The translations under genes and the position numbers were made by a program. A stretch of 64,000 nucleotides of DNA. It comes from Desulfoscipio geothermicus. Its GTDB lineage: Bacteria > Bacillota > Desulfotomaculia > Desulfotomaculales > Desulfallaceae. The stretch lies in the NCBI GenBank assembly GCA_016841645.1, contig JAENYS010000001.1:124001-188000 (forward strand). The letters run 5' to 3'. Under the pieces are notes generated by a model. The model was not told the origin of the DNA, searched no databases, and was given only the letters and a program-made list of their open reading frames with translations. The first letter of the stretch is position 1. Each line of letters starts with the position of its first letter. Shown piece by piece: positions 17,221-26,708 of the stretch.

Positions 17221-18040
17221 TGTTTTCCACAGCAAGCGCCCGCAACTGCATAACCACTATATAGGGAACTCTAGCCTCGCCAATCCACCCGTGCCCCGTT
17301 ACACCTACGCCATGAAAGTCAGAGCCGCCAGTGCCAACCAGTCCGTACCGCCGACAAAGCCCGAGATAATAATTCTCCTTTTCCCGCGTATGTTTAGGGT
17401 GATAAACTTCCAGTCCTTGCAGCCCGGCATCAATCAAGTCCATTATTAATTCTTCTCCGCAAGATATACCGGGATGGGCCAGCACAGGTACCCCACCCAA
17501 TTTTCTAACCAATTTGACCATATCCTCCGGATGATACTTTAAACGAGGTACATATGCTGGTTTGCCAACGCCAATATATTGTTCAAAGGCTTCAGTAATG
17601 CTGCCGACCTTACCAATTGCCAGTAAAGCTTGAGCTATATGTGGTCTACCCACCGAACCGGACCCGGCCAGTTTAAGTACTTGATTATATCTAATTTCAA
17701 TATCCATTCGATGTAGTTTTTCCACAATTTTCTGGGCTCTGCTTAGCCGGGCATTGCGAAAAATATTTAAATATTCCTGCAAAACATTATTTCCCGAGTC
17801 TATACAATAAGCGAGTATATGTATCTCCATACCTTCATGTTCAGTGCTCAATTCTACCCCATCGAGGATATCGATACCATGCAATGCGGCTTCCGACTTA
17901 GCCGGTCCAACACCTTCCGTTGTATCATGATCGGTTACGGCCACAGCTCGTAATTTAGCATGTGCCGCCATCCTTACTACTTCCTCCGGCGTACTGACAC
18001 CATCGGAGGAAGTAGTATGTATATGCAAATCAGCAAACAT
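17213..18040 (-). CDS. PHP-domain phosphoesterase (3',5'-nucleoside bisphosphate phosphatase-like)
   Basis: The 275-residue protein has the four PHP motifs: DLHIHTTSSDG at the N terminus, AVTDHDT, then VPVLAHPG and the C-terminal GGSDFHG, which together bind catalytic metals. The family (YciV/RNase AM type) removes the 3'-phosphate of 3',5'-bisphosphonucleotides and can trim RNA 5' ends. ATG at 18040 is chosen because AGGGTGAG precedes it; the GTG-type extension to 18064 has no site. Its 3' end abuts, and by 8 bases overlaps, the aminotransferase remnant, so the last residues may derive from a deletion junction. Confidence 0.88.
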   Translation of the reverse strand: MFADLHIHTTSSDGVSTPEEVVRMAAHAKLRAVAVTDHDTTEGVGPAKSEAALHGIDILDGVELSTEHEGMEIHILAYCIDSGNNVLQEYLNIFRNARLSRAQKIVEKLHRMDIEIRYNQVLKLAGSGSVGRPHIAQALLAIGKVGSITEAFEQYIGVGKPAYVPRLKYHPEDMVKLVRKLGGVPVLAHPGISCGEELIMDLIDAGLQGLEVYHPKHTREKENYYLGLCRRYGLVGTGGSDFHGVGVTGHGWIGEARVPYIVVMQLRALAVENIK

Positions 18041-18123
18041 TACTCTCACCCTAACATATCGCATCTCGAACTAAAACCTAGTGTTTATTTTACCATACTT
18101 ATATTAGCGTATCCCGATGATTT

Positions 18124-19071
18124 TTATTTTAGAACCCTGTCCAGCAGCTTTAACCAATTTTCTCCCATCATACCGGATATCTGCTCTTGACTATAACCAT
18201 GTTCCAGTAGTGCCTCCGCCAGACGCAAACCACAAGTTGCATCATGTAATCCAGGCGTAACTTTATCCATGCCGTCAAAATCAGACCCCAATCCAATACA
18301 ATCCGTTCCAAAACGGGAGGCAATATGATCTATATGCTTAATAAATGTCGCCAGACTGGGATTATGTTGATCTACAAACTCGGGGACAAAAGTCAGGCCA
18401 ATTATACCCCCGCTCTTGGCCAGGTATTCTATCTGGGTATCGTTCAAATTACGAGGATGATCGCACACCGCTCGGCAATTCGCGTGAGTGGCGGCAAAGG
18501 GTAAATTCGAGGTTTTAGCCACATCCCAAAAACCGGGGATAGCCAGGTGAGCTACATCAATCAACATACCCAAGTCATTCATAACCTGCACCACCAAACG
18601 ACCAAACGAACTAAGACCACCTGCAGAAACCCCTTCACCCACTCCGTCAGCAAGCTCATTACGTCCATTCCAAGTCAAAGTTACAGAGCGTACACCCAAC
18701 CGGTAATACGTTCTTAATAACGCTACATCACCAACCAACGCTTCACCACCTTCAATAGTCAGCAAGGCAGCAATTTTGCCTGTCCCGGTAATCCGGTGAA
18801 TATCCCCTACATTTAATACCAGATCAACGATGCTTCTGTCTTGAAGTATTTGAGTATAGAAAACATCGATCAACTGCAAACATCTTTTTAAGGCCATATC
18901 TTTATATCTTGGAGCGATAAATGCCGCAAAAAACTGCACATTTATACCACCCGCCTGCATACGCGGTAAATCCAACTGCCCACTGGCGGATTTTTCTACA
19001 AAAGTACGGTTTTGTTCAAGTAAGGCTGTCAGGGTATCACAATGGCCGTCCACTATCCATTTCAAATCCAA
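18124..19071 (-). CDS. Membrane dipeptidase, peptidase family M19
   Basis: The 315-residue protein is a renal-dipeptidase-type zinc enzyme: metal ligands in VDGHCDT, LTIEGGEAL, ATHANCRAVCDHPRN and GLGSDFDG are all present. It would hydrolyse dipeptides, possibly with D-residues from peptidoglycan. The start is TTG at 19071 with a G-run (GGGGGG) about 9 bases upstream. No signal peptide is seen, so a cytoplasmic location is likely. It follows spoVS, separated by a terminator, and precedes the PHP gene. Confidence 0.92.
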   Translation of the reverse strand: MDLKWIVDGHCDTLTALLEQNRTFVEKSASGQLDLPRMQAGGINVQFFAAFIAPRYKDMALKRCLQLIDVFYTQILQDRSIVDLVLNVGDIHRITGTGKIAALLTIEGGEALVGDVALLRTYYRLGVRSVTLTWNGRNELADGVGEGVSAGGLSSFGRLVVQVMNDLGMLIDVAHLAIPGFWDVAKTSNLPFAATHANCRAVCDHPRNLNDTQIEYLAKSGGIIGLTFVPEFVDQHNPSLATFIKHIDHIASRFGTDCIGLGSDFDGMDKVTPGLHDATCGLRLAEALLEHGYSQEQISGMMGENWLKLLDRVLK

Positions 19072-19100
19072 TATTCTTGACCCCCCGTTTTATAAAAACT

Positions 19101-19138
19101 AAAAAACCTGTTTATTCTTAAATGTGAATAAACAGGTT
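19101..19138 (-). terminator. Intrinsic terminator of spoVS
   Basis: Arms 19105-19117 (aacctgtttattc) and 19126-19138 (gaataaacaggtt) pair perfectly, and the minus strand continues with a T-run. It is 42 bases after the spoVS stop. Confidence 0.85.
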
Positions 19139-19179
19139 AGCTTATATGCTCATAATATATGCAACTAAATATTTCATCA

Positions 19180-19440
19180 TTACCGGGGTTCGACAATTAA
19201 TTTAATTGCTGTCCTCTCTTCTCCGTCTATTATAATATCCGTAAATGCCGGGATACAAATCAGATCTACACCACTCGGCGCAACAAAACCTCTAGCAATA
19301 GCTACCGCTTTTACTGCCTGATTTAAAGCACCAGCACCAATGGCCTGCATTTCTGCGCATCCCTTTTCCCGAAGCACTCCAGCAAGAGCACCGGCTACAG
19401 AGTTTGGATTAGATTTTGCTGAAACTTTTAACACTTCCAT
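19180..19440 (-). CDS. spoVS: Stage V sporulation protein S
   Basis: The 86-residue protein is a textbook SpoVS (Alba-like fold): EVLKVSAKSNPNSVAGALAG, then AIGAGALNQAVKAVAIARGF and GVDLICIPAFTDI. It is required in B. subtilis for coat assembly and septation during sporulation. The start has AAGGAGG. A sigma-H-type promoter lies about 60 bases upstream (19499-19527), agreeing with the known sigma-H control of spoVS in Bacillus. Confidence 0.97.
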   Translation of the reverse strand: MEVLKVSAKSNPNSVAGALAGVLREKGCAEMQAIGAGALNQAVKAVAIARGFVAPSGVDLICIPAFTDIIIDGEERTAIKLIVEPR

Positions 19441-19498
19441 TCATCGAACCTCCTTCTTCTCTAGAAAGAATGTATGCAATTATCCCTATTTGTAAAAT

Positions 19499-19527
19499 AT
19501 ATTCTGCAAGACCGGTAAAATTCCTTT
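19499..19527 (-). promoter_or_regulatory. Sigma-H-type promoter upstream of spoVS
   Basis: The minus strand reads AAAGGAATT (19519-19527), 11 bases, GCAGAATAT (19499-19507). Both fit the Bacillus sigma-H consensus RNAGGAWWW and RNNGAATWW. It lies between the ymdB stop and spoVS. Confidence 0.65.
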
Positions 19528-19559
19528 TCTACACAATATTTTTTTATTATTTAAATCAA

Positions 19560-20342
19560 CTATTCAAAATTTTGAATTCTTCTTATAGACACAGCCTGAC
19601 CTGATTCCCGCTGGACATCAATTATAACAGCGTTAAACTGGTATAAACCGGTAGCAGCCTCAAATTTTTGAGGCATTTGGGTTAAAAATTTATTTAAAAC
19701 AGGCTCTTTTTTTACTCCGATCACTGAATCACGGGGACCGGTCATGCCAATATCGGTAATAAACGCAGTTCCCTCATCCAGGATACGCTCATCCGCAGTC
19801 TGGACATGGGTATGCGTACCACAGATAGCGGATAACCTACCGTCCAAATAAAAAGCCATCGCCGCTTTTTCCGACGTTGCCTCAGCATGAAAGTCCATTA
19901 TTATGGTTGAAGTTTTTTCTCTTAAAAGAGGTAGAACTTGATCGGCACACCTAAAAGGACAGTCCAGTTCCGGCATAAATATCCTACCGGACATATTAAC
20001 TACACCGACCATATCGTTATTTCTTGTCTTAAATAAACCAAAACCCGTTCCAGGAGTTCCTGGCGGATAATTATATGGCCTAACTATTCTATTCTCTTTG
20101 TCCAGGTAATAAATAATTTCTTTTTTGTTCCAAACATGATTACCCATAGTAATTACATCAACACCGGTCTCAAAAATTTCCAAGGCATTTTCCTTGGTAA
20201 TTCCGTTTCCTCCGGCGGCATTTTCACCGTTGGCTAAAACAAAATCAATTTTCTGTTCCCGTAATAACTCAGATACATTATCCTTAAGAGCCCGGCGTCC
20301 TGAACGCCCGAACACATCACCTATCATCATTATACGTATCAA
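19560..20342 (-). CDS. ymdB: YmdB-type metallophosphoesterase (2',3'-cyclic nucleotide phosphodiesterase)
   Basis: The 260-residue protein has the TIGR00282 family motifs: MIGDVFGRSGR at the N terminus, ANGENAAGGNGIT, MGNHVWNKKE, DFHAEATSEK and GTHTHVQTAD, which bind two metals. In B. subtilis YmdB affects biofilm and motility decisions. TTG at 20342 is preferred because AGGTGG is 8 bases upstream; GTG at 20354 would overlap that site. It is tightly linked to the upstream unknown gene (stop codon at 20355) and to rny. Confidence 0.93.
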   Translation of the reverse strand: MIRIMMIGDVFGRSGRRALKDNVSELLREQKIDFVLANGENAAGGNGITKENALEIFETGVDVITMGNHVWNKKEIIYYLDKENRIVRPYNYPPGTPGTGFGLFKTRNNDMVGVVNMSGRIFMPELDCPFRCADQVLPLLREKTSTIIMDFHAEATSEKAAMAFYLDGRLSAICGTHTHVQTADERILDEGTAFITDIGMTGPRDSVIGVKKEPVLNKFLTQMPQKFEAATGLYQFNAVIIDVQRESGQAVSIRRIQNFE

Positions 20343-20354
20343 AGCAATAACCAC

Positions 20355-20873
20355 CTATTTATTAAAAACCAATACCTTACCTTCTTCACGAAAGGCATAT
20401 AAACGTTTATCTTCCACTGAACCCCTAACACTTTCCAACATATGCTCAATAATTTCTTCCTGAACAATTAAATCTTCCTCAATTATAGCTTCATTTAAAT
20501 CAGAAACCAAATTTCCACCCATAAACTGATTAAAAACCGCCACCACCAAAGCAATCTCTTCCTGAACCAGTGTACCCACGTCTCTTTTTATTTCTATCAA
20601 TGTTAAATCATCATAAACCTGGTGTACAATTTCAATTAACACGGCATCTTTCTTTTCCAGATAATTATATGTTTGAATAGAGTTTACAAGTAACATTTTA
20701 AACTCTTCATATTCATGTTCATTCAAAACCCGGGAACAAATAAAGTTGAACCTTAATATTTGCTCCCACGGGTCAAAATTTATGGAAGCTACTTGGGGAT
20801 AACGAACAAGTATGGAAATCAATAAACCCACACAATCTGTAACGTCATCACCTGCTTTAAAATGGGTATGCAA
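20355..20873 (-). CDS. Conserved-position protein of unknown function between rny and ymdB
   Basis: The 172-residue acidic protein starts at TTG 20873 with GGAAGGTGA upstream. It has no membrane segment and no motif I recognise. The N-terminal half looks alpha/beta (LLISILVRYPQVASINFD; ILRFNFICSR), the C-terminal half helical and Glu-rich (NEAIIEEDLIVQEEIIEHML). It is placed directly before ymdB with no gap. The link to RNA-decay genes rny and ymdB is positional only. Confidence 0.7.
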   Translation of the reverse strand: MHTHFKAGDDVTDCVGLLISILVRYPQVASINFDPWEQILRFNFICSRVLNEHEYEEFKMLLVNSIQTYNYLEKKDAVLIEIVHQVYDDLTLIEIKRDVGTLVQEEIALVVAVFNQFMGGNLVSDLNEAIIEEDLIVQEEIIEHMLESVRGSVEDKRLYAFREEGKVLVFNK

Positions 20874-20979
20874 AAATAGTCACCTTCCTTTCATTATCCC
20901 AAACTTATAAAGATTTCGTTATTATTTGTATTATTCCTGCCTTCCTTTTGGCTTAATGGCAATCAATATATTCCAAATT

Positions 20980-21066
20980 AAAAAAACGATCTCTTTTCTT
21001 CAATATTCTTCACGACCTTTTTAAGACAGACCACGAAAAATATTGTATCACACTAAAGAGATCGTT
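20980..21066 (-). terminator. Large hairpin terminator of rny
   Basis: Arms 20985-20996 (aacgatctcttt) and 21055-21066 (aaagagatcgtt) are perfectly complementary, with an inner pair 21001-21007/21039-21045 (caatatt/aatattg). The minus strand ends in a T-run after the stem. Confidence 0.75.
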
Positions 21067-21074
21067 AGTTTTTC

Positions 21075-22625
21075 TTACTTGGCGTAACCTACAACTCTTG
21101 TTTCCCGAATAATCATTACTTTTATTTGACCGGGGTAATCAAGTTCATTTTCTATTTTTTTAGCAATTTCCCTGACCAACTTAACGGCACCCAAATCGTC
21201 AACTTTCTCGGGTTTTACCATAATCCTAATTTCACGCCCGGCTTGAATAGCATATGATTTTTCCACCCCATCAAAGGTGCTGGCAATCTCCTCCAGTTTT
21301 TGTAGCCGTTTAATATAATTCTCCAGCGTTTCACGCCTGGCTCCTGGACGGGCTGCCGATATAGCATCTGCAGCCTGCACCAAACCCGCCACGATTGTTT
21401 TAGGCTCCTCATCACCATGATGCGCGGCAATAGCATGAATAACCTCTTTGTTTTCCCGGTATTTTTGCGCCAATTCAACACCAATAGTTACGTGAGGTCC
21501 TTCTACTTCATGGTCCACTGCCTTACCTATGTCGTGCAAAAGGCCTGCCCTTTTGGCCAGTTGCACATCCACACCCAGTTCAGCTGCCATTAACCCCGCC
21601 AGATGGGCTACTTCAATAGAATGTTTCAATACATTTTGTCCATAACTGGTACGAAACTTTAGCCGGCCAAGCAAGTTAATCAATTCAGGGTGCAAACCAT
21701 TAATGCCGGTATCAAATACGGCTTGTTCACCGGCATCCCGTATTTGTTGTTCAACTTCCTTGCGGGCCTTTTCAACCATTTCCTCAATGCGGGCCGGGTG
21801 GATACGTCCGTCCACAATTAACTTTTCCAGGGACATACGTGCCACTTCACGGCGTATTGGATCAAAACCTGATAAAATAACCGCCTCTGGGGTATCATCA
21901 ATAATCAGATCAATACCGGTAGCTGTTTCAAAAGCTCTTATATTTCGGCCCTCCCGGCCGATAATCCGACCTTTCATCTCATCATTAGGCAGAGGAATCA
22001 CCGCCACCGTTGACTCAGCAACATGATCGGCAGCACAGCGCTGAATAGCCGATGTAATAATCTCCTTGGCTCGTTTCTCCCCTTCCTCTTTGGCTTTATT
22101 CTCTATCTCCTTAATTAATATGGCTGCTTCGTGTTGAATTTCCTTTTCTATGTCGGAAAGCAATATCTGCCGTGCATCATCAGAAGTAAGTCCGGAGATT
22201 CTCTCCAACTCTTCAACTTGGCGACTGTAAATAGCTGATAAGTCTGCTTTCAGCGCTTCAGCCTCCACGTCTTTTTTTATCAAAGTTTCCTCTTTTTTTT
22301 CTATACTGTCCACTTTGCGATCAAGTGTTTCTTCCTTTTGAACCAGCCTGCGTTCCAGCCTCTGCAACTCGGAACGGCGTTCTTTATTTTCCCGCTCCAT
22401 CTCGTTGCGTTGCTTTAATATTTCTTCCTTGGCTTCTAAAATGGCTTCCCGTTTTTTGCCCTCAGCATCTTTTTGAGCCTCTTCCAAAATTCTCATAGCC
22501 TGCGTTTCGGCGGAAGCGATTTTGGATTCGGCAATTAATTTTCTTACTAGATATCCTACACCAAAAGCAACAAATACAGCAATAATTATAATAGTAATAA
22601 ATACTGTCAGGCTTGCTTGCAACAT
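21075..22625 (-). CDS. rny: Ribonuclease Y
   Basis: The 516-residue endoribonuclease, which starts bulk mRNA decay in many Firmicutes, is membrane-anchored by residues about 5-25 ([19 protein letters not shown]). A long coiled coil follows to about residue 185, then a KH domain ([15 protein letters not shown]) and an HD domain ([12 protein letters not shown]) with catalytic His-Asp. Length and order match the family. The start has AGGAGGTG. A candidate promoter (22645-22672) and its own terminator bracket it. Confidence 0.97.
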   Translation of the reverse strand: MLQASLTVFITIIIIAVFVAFGVGYLVRKLIAESKIASAETQAMRILEEAQKDAEGKKREAILEAKEEILKQRNEMERENKERRSELQRLERRLVQKEETLDRKVDSIEKKEETLIKKDVEAEALKADLSAIYSRQVEELERISGLTSDDARQILLSDIEKEIQHEAAILIKEIENKAKEEGEKRAKEIITSAIQRCAADHVAESTVAVIPLPNDEMKGRIIGREGRNIRAFETATGIDLIIDDTPEAVILSGFDPIRREVARMSLEKLIVDGRIHPARIEEMVEKARKEVEQQIRDAGEQAVFDTGINGLHPELINLLGRLKFRTSYGQNVLKHSIEVAHLAGLMAAELGVDVQLAKRAGLLHDIGKAVDHEVEGPHVTIGVELAQKYRENKEVIHAIAAHHGDEEPKTIVAGLVQAADAISAARPGARRETLENYIKRLQKLEEIASTFDGVEKSYAIQAGREIRIMVKPEKVDDLGAVKLVREIAKKIENELDYPGQIKVMIIRETRVVGYAK

Positions 22626-22644
22626 TTCACCTCCTAGTAAAAAT

Positions 22645-22672
22645 AATTTATAGTTATTGGCTCAGTTGACAA
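22645..22672 (-). promoter_or_regulatory. Candidate rny promoter
   Basis: TTGTCA (22667-22672), 16 bases, TAAATT (22645-22650) on the minus strand, immediately after the recX terminator and 20 bases before the start codon. Confidence 0.4.
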
Positions 22673-22696
22673 AAAAAACACCGAGCGATACTCGGT
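22671..22696 (-). terminator. Terminator after recX
   Basis: accgag/ctcggt stem (22680-22685/22691-22696), 5-base loop, followed on the minus strand by a long T-run (GTTTTTTTT). It lies about 220 bases after the recX stop, so the recA-recX mRNA may have a long 3' end. Confidence 0.8.
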
Positions 22697-22917
22697 AAGA
22701 AAAAGAATCGGACTATTTTAACCACAGTTATCCCAGAAGCGGTTAAAAAGTACATATTTACCGCCACTGCACATAAATATAACAAAGCAGCAACTAATCA
22801 AATAAATCCTTGCCTGCTCCATATATTATTTAATGGTAATATATATGAACCCGGTAGCCGGTAAATTCCAATTCTACTTTCTCCCAGATCTCATTGTACT
22901 TTTTTTAAATCAACGTG

Positions 22918-23403
22918 TCAAGATATATCCAGACTACCATTATCCGCCAGTATATTACATACTTTTGAAACCACATCGTGAGAGAAACCACGTCGCCCCA
23001 GGTAACCGGCCAGCCTGCACCAGGTTAGTTTAGTACAGCGCTCCGCTCTTTTTCGGGCCAGCCTCAGCGCATTGTACAATTCGTCGCTGAAAGTATAATC
23101 ATGCAATGATTCTTCAATAATAACACTATTAATACCCTTGTGCCTCAATTCGGACCGTAAGTATTCCCTGCCCACCGGCTTTGCAGAAAGCCTCCAACTC
23201 ACCCAGTCCTTGGCAAAAAGTTTATCATTTAATAAGCCGGTTCTATGCAAAATTGAAATTGTTTCTTCAATGACAGATGTGTCAAATCCCGCTTGTTTTA
23301 AACGGCACTTCAATTCGTATTCCGTTCTGGGCCTATAGGTTAACAACCTATAGCACTTATCTTTAGCCACTTGAACATCTTTTGCATATGACAACTTAAT
23401 CAA
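22918..23403 (-). CDS. recX: RecX-type regulatory protein
   Basis: The 161-residue helical protein has the three-repeat RecX pattern: [20 protein letters not shown], then [18 protein letters not shown] and [19 protein letters not shown]. RecX modulates RecA filaments. The TTG at 23403 overlaps the recA stop (TTGA). The recA tail supplies AAGGTGG; spacing would better suit TTG at 23394, so the start is uncertain by three codons. Coupled to recA, as in many bacteria. Confidence 0.88.
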   Translation of the reverse strand: MIKLSYAKDVQVAKDKCYRLLTYRPRTEYELKCRLKQAGFDTSVIEETISILHRTGLLNDKLFAKDWVSWRLSAKPVGREYLRSELRHKGINSVIIEESLHDYTFSDELYNALRLARKRAERCTKLTWCRLAGYLGRRGFSHDVVSKVCNILADNGSLDIS

Positions 23404-24440
23404 TCCACCTTGGCAGTTTCATCATTAACAGCTTGGGGTTGTTTACTCATAACAGACAACCCCATCTTTTGTCGCACCATTATATCCAACTCTTCCGCCA
23501 AATCTAAACGTTCCTTTAGCAGTTCTTTGACATTTTCCCGGCCTTGACCCAACCGATCATCTTTATATGAATACCAGGCCCCGCTTTTATTAACTAATCC
23601 CATATCTACCGCCACATCCAGAATACAGCCCTCCCGGGAAATACCGGTACCGTACATAATGTCAAACTCAGCCTTTTTAAATGGCGGTGCTACCTTATTT
23701 TTAACTACCTTTACTTTGGTTCGATTACCTATTACATCGTTCCCTTGTTTTAAAGTATCAATCTTACGTACATCCAGGCGCACAGAGGCGTAAAACTTTA
23801 GTGCCCGTCCACCGGGCGTTGTTTCAGGGTTGCCAAACATTACCCCTACTTTTTCCCTTAACTGGTTGATAAAAATAGCGGTACAGCGAGATTTGCTAAT
23901 TGCACCAGTCAGTTTACGTAACGCCTGGGACATCAATCGTGCCTGCAGTCCCACATGGGTATCGCCCATATCTCCCTCAATTTCGGCCCGTGGCACCAAC
24001 GCCGCTACGCTATCAATAACCACCACATCCATCGCACCACTGCGCACCAGTTGTTCCGCAATTTCCAAGGCTTGTTCCCCTGTGTCGGGCTGGGATACAT
24101 AAAGGTTTTCAATATCTACGCCTATTCTACCGGCGTAACTGGCATCCAAAGCATGCTCAGCATCAATAAAAGCTGCAAACCCACCGGCCTTTTGCGCCTG
24201 AGCAGTAATATGCAAGGCCACCGTAGTTTTACCCGACGACTCAGGGCCAAATATTTCAACCACTCTGCCTCTGGGCACCCCGCCCACCCCCAGAGCTACA
24301 TCTAGAGATATCGAGCCAGTAGGAATAACCTCAACATTTAACCCGGCAGTACTTTCGCCCAATTTCATAACTGCACCCTTGCCAAATTGCTTTTCAATAT
24401 TCTGCAGTGTATTCTCCAAAGCCTTTAGCTTATCGCCCAA
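23400..24440 (-). CDS. recA: Recombinase RecA
   Basis: The 346-residue protein has Walker [10 protein letters not shown], Walker [11 protein letters not shown], the L1/L2 region [20 protein letters not shown] and the usual acidic C-terminal end. It catalyses homologous strand exchange and SOS induction. The start is TTG at 24440 with AGGAGG 8 bases upstream. No good Firmicute LexA box (CGAAC-N4-GTTCG type) was found in the 64-base upstream gap. Confidence 0.98.
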   Translation of the reverse strand: MGDKLKALENTLQNIEKQFGKGAVMKLGESTAGLNVEVIPTGSISLDVALGVGGVPRGRVVEIFGPESSGKTTVALHITAQAQKAGGFAAFIDAEHALDASYAGRIGVDIENLYVSQPDTGEQALEIAEQLVRSGAMDVVVIDSVAALVPRAEIEGDMGDTHVGLQARLMSQALRKLTGAISKSRCTAIFINQLREKVGVMFGNPETTPGGRALKFYASVRLDVRKIDTLKQGNDVIGNRTKVKVVKNKVAPPFKKAEFDIMYGTGISREGCILDVAVDMGLVNKSGAWYSYKDDRLGQGRENVKELLKERLDLAEELDIMVRQKMGLSVMSKQPQAVNDETAKVD

Positions 24441-24504
24441 GCCAACCCCCTCCTTAAATAGATGTTTGACGTAATATAGTAACCGTCATACATAAAACGA
24501 ATTA

Positions 24505-24993
24505 TTACCCTATGCCAAGTATATATTGTCGAAGCATATCCAGTGCTGCACTGGTTGCGCTGGAACGCACCTTTGCCCGCTGCCCATGGAAAATACATCT
24601 TTGGCAATTAGTTTTGGTTTCTCCGGCCACAGCAATATATACCAGACCGGTAGGTTTTTCCTCCGTACCACCGCCGGGTCCGGCAATGCCTGTTATACCA
24701 ACGCCCAGGGAGGTACCGGTGACATTTTTAATACCTTCGGCCATCAACCTGGCAGTTTGCTCGCTTACTGCTCCATATTGGTCAATTATAGCCCCAGGGA
24801 TGCCCAGCATTTTAATTTTTAAATCGTTACTATAGGAAACTACTCCACCGGCCAAATAACGAGAACTCCCGGGAACGTCGGATAAACACTTCATAACCTG
24901 GCCACCGGTGCATGATTCAGCCAAGGACACCGTCATACCTCGATCAACCAGTAAAGCCCCGACAGTTTCATTTAATAAATCTTGCCAATACAA
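24505..24993 (-). CDS. pncC: CinA C-terminal domain protein, NMN amidohydrolase (PncC)
   Basis: The 162-residue protein is the stand-alone C-terminal domain of CinA: LAESCTGGQVMKCLSDVPGS, then GGVVSYSNDLKIKMLGIP, AVSEQTARLMAEG and VGITGIAGPGGGTEEKPTG. The family deamidates nicotinamide mononucleotide. The N-terminal CinA domain found in B. subtilis is absent. The start is TTG at 24993, GAGGTGG 7 bases upstream. It precedes recA, as cinA does in Bacillus. Confidence 0.9.
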   Translation of the reverse strand: MYWQDLLNETVGALLVDRGMTVSLAESCTGGQVMKCLSDVPGSSRYLAGGVVSYSNDLKIKMLGIPGAIIDQYGAVSEQTARLMAEGIKNVTGTSLGVGITGIAGPGGGTEEKPTGLVYIAVAGETKTNCQRCIFHGQRAKVRSSATSAALDMLRQYILGIG

Positions 24994-25235
24994 TTTATTG
25001 CCACCTCACTAATGTGCATATTCGTGCCACCCAAAGGTAATTCCTTCTATAACTCTAAAAAACATATCATAATGATCATGAATATAACCTGTGTGAACAT
25101 TACAGAACTTGATAAGGTTTAACATATGCTCGTCTATCTAGTATATAAAAAAAGTGCAGTATATTATAGCCCGATGTAGACAACATAGGCGGACCATAAT
25201 ATGCTACACAAGTCATAGCCAAACTTCTTTAGTTG

Positions 25236-26708
25236 CTAAAACCCTCTCATCATCATTCTAAATTGCTCACCGGAAATCTTCTCCTCGGCCAGTAAGATGT
25301 GTACAATTTGTTTAATGGCTCCATGCATACGGGTCAAAAATTCCTTAACCTTATTTTCCTGCTCCCTGATTATACCGGTAACAACCCGGTAACGCAGGTC
25401 CGGCGGTAGAATTTCAGGGTCTACTACACCCAGTTCGGACATACCGGAACGTATTATCTGCGCAGCTGTTTTGAGAGCCTGCTCAAAATCATTGGCAGCC
25501 CCCGTACTACGATTACCCAGCACCATTTCTTCAGCTAACGACCCCGCCAGCAGCACCCGGATTTGGCTTTCTAAATAATCCCGCGTATGCAGGTAAATAT
25601 CATCCTCAGGTATCTGCCTCATGTACCCCAACGCCTGACCGCGTGGTGTAATAGTAAGGGTAGATACAGAACCTGGCCGGTTTTTTTCACTAATCAAGGC
25701 ATGTCCAACTTCATGAACAGCTACCCGCTCCAATTCGTGTATGGATGGGCGCCGGTCCAGTTTCTCACCCATCATAACCTTGTCAATAGCCTCATGCAGA
25801 TGCCGGTGCTCAATCTTCAAACAACCTTCCCGCATGGCTAAAATAGCGCCTTCATTAGCCAAACTTTCCAGGTGTGCCCCGCTGAAACTAAATGTTTCCC
25901 TGGCAATCTCTTCTAAATCAATATCTTTCGCCAGAGGTTTATTACGACAGTGCAGTTTTAATATCTCCAGTCGTCCCTGTTTATCCGGCAAATCAACTTT
26001 AACGTGACGATCAAAACGTCCCGGGCGCAACAGAGCCGGATCCAGCATATCCACCCGGTTGGTGGCAGCCACAACTAGCACACGCACCTTATCGTTAACC
26101 TTTAGACCATCCATCTCCACAAGTAGTTGGTTAAGCGTTTGGTCATATTCGTGATGACTAGTATTCTGTCCCCTTTTGCCGCCCAATATATCTATTTCAT
26201 CAATAAAAATTAAAGCACTGTCTTTTTTTTGTTTTTGGCCTGTATCCCGGGCAGTTTGGAAGAGCTGACGCACCCGCTGGGCACCAACACCAGCGTACAT
26301 TTCGATAAATTCTGAACCGCTACAGGCTATAAATATCGAGTCGGTATATCCTGCAGCTGCTTTGGCCAACAAAGTTTTTCCGGTACCAGGCGGGCCTGTG
26401 AGTAATATACCTTTAATTGGCCTGATACCCAGTTTAATAATTTGCTCTTGATATTTTATAAAATCCAGTGCCTCTTTTAACTCATTAATAGCAGAGTTTT
26501 GCCCACCAATATCATCAAAATTTATTTCCGGGCGATGGACTAGCGGCGCAGAGTTAAATACTTTGTTAGTAAGACCACGGGACCGGAGAATATAAAACAG
26601 CGCACCAGCAGCCACAACCATGAAAATCAACGGGGTAACATCACGACCGGAAATAGCCAGAAAAATAATCATTGCCAGGCCAATCCCTAAACTCATTTCT
26701 TTAAGCAC
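25236..26708 (-). CDS. FtsH-like AAA+ zinc protease lacking the extracytoplasmic domain
   Basis: The 490-residue protein has Walker A GPPGTGKT (105-112), Walker B ALIFIDEID, the second region of homology ATNRVDMLDPALLRPGRFDR and the zinc motif HEVGH (332-336), with the third ligand likely D407 in AANDFEQ. These define an FtsH/M41 protease. Unlike housekeeping FtsH (about 600-650 residues) the two N-terminal helices (about 5-20 and 26-41) are joined by only five residues, so the external domain is missing. GTG 26708 is chosen for GGGGGG six bases upstream. It overlaps the upstream membrane-protein gene by 8 bases. Confidence 0.9.
   Translation of the reverse strand: MLKEMSLGIGLAMIIFLAISGRDVTPLIFMVVAAGALFYILRSRGLTNKVFNSAPLVHRPEINFDDIGGQNSAINELKEALDFIKYQEQIIKLGIRPIKGILLTGPPGTGKTLLAKAAAGYTDSIFIACSGSEFIEMYAGVGAQRVRQLFQTARDTGQKQKKDSALIFIDEIDILGGKRGQNTSHHEYDQTLNQLLVEMDGLKVNDKVRVLVVAATNRVDMLDPALLRPGRFDRHVKVDLPDKQGRLEILKLHCRNKPLAKDIDLEEIARETFSFSGAHLESLANEGAILAMREGCLKIEHRHLHEAIDKVMMGEKLDRRPSIHELERVAVHEVGHALISEKNRPGSVSTLTITPRGQALGYMRQIPEDDIYLHTRDYLESQIRVLLAGSLAEEMVLGNRSTGAANDFEQALKTAAQIIRSGMSELGVVDPEILPPDLRYRVVTGIIREQENKVKEFLTRMHGAIKQIVHILLAEEKISGEQFRMMMRGF

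Noticed and set aside
24441-24504. LexA box before recA
   Set aside because: No sequence close to the Firmicute CGAAC-N4-GTTCG pattern was found.
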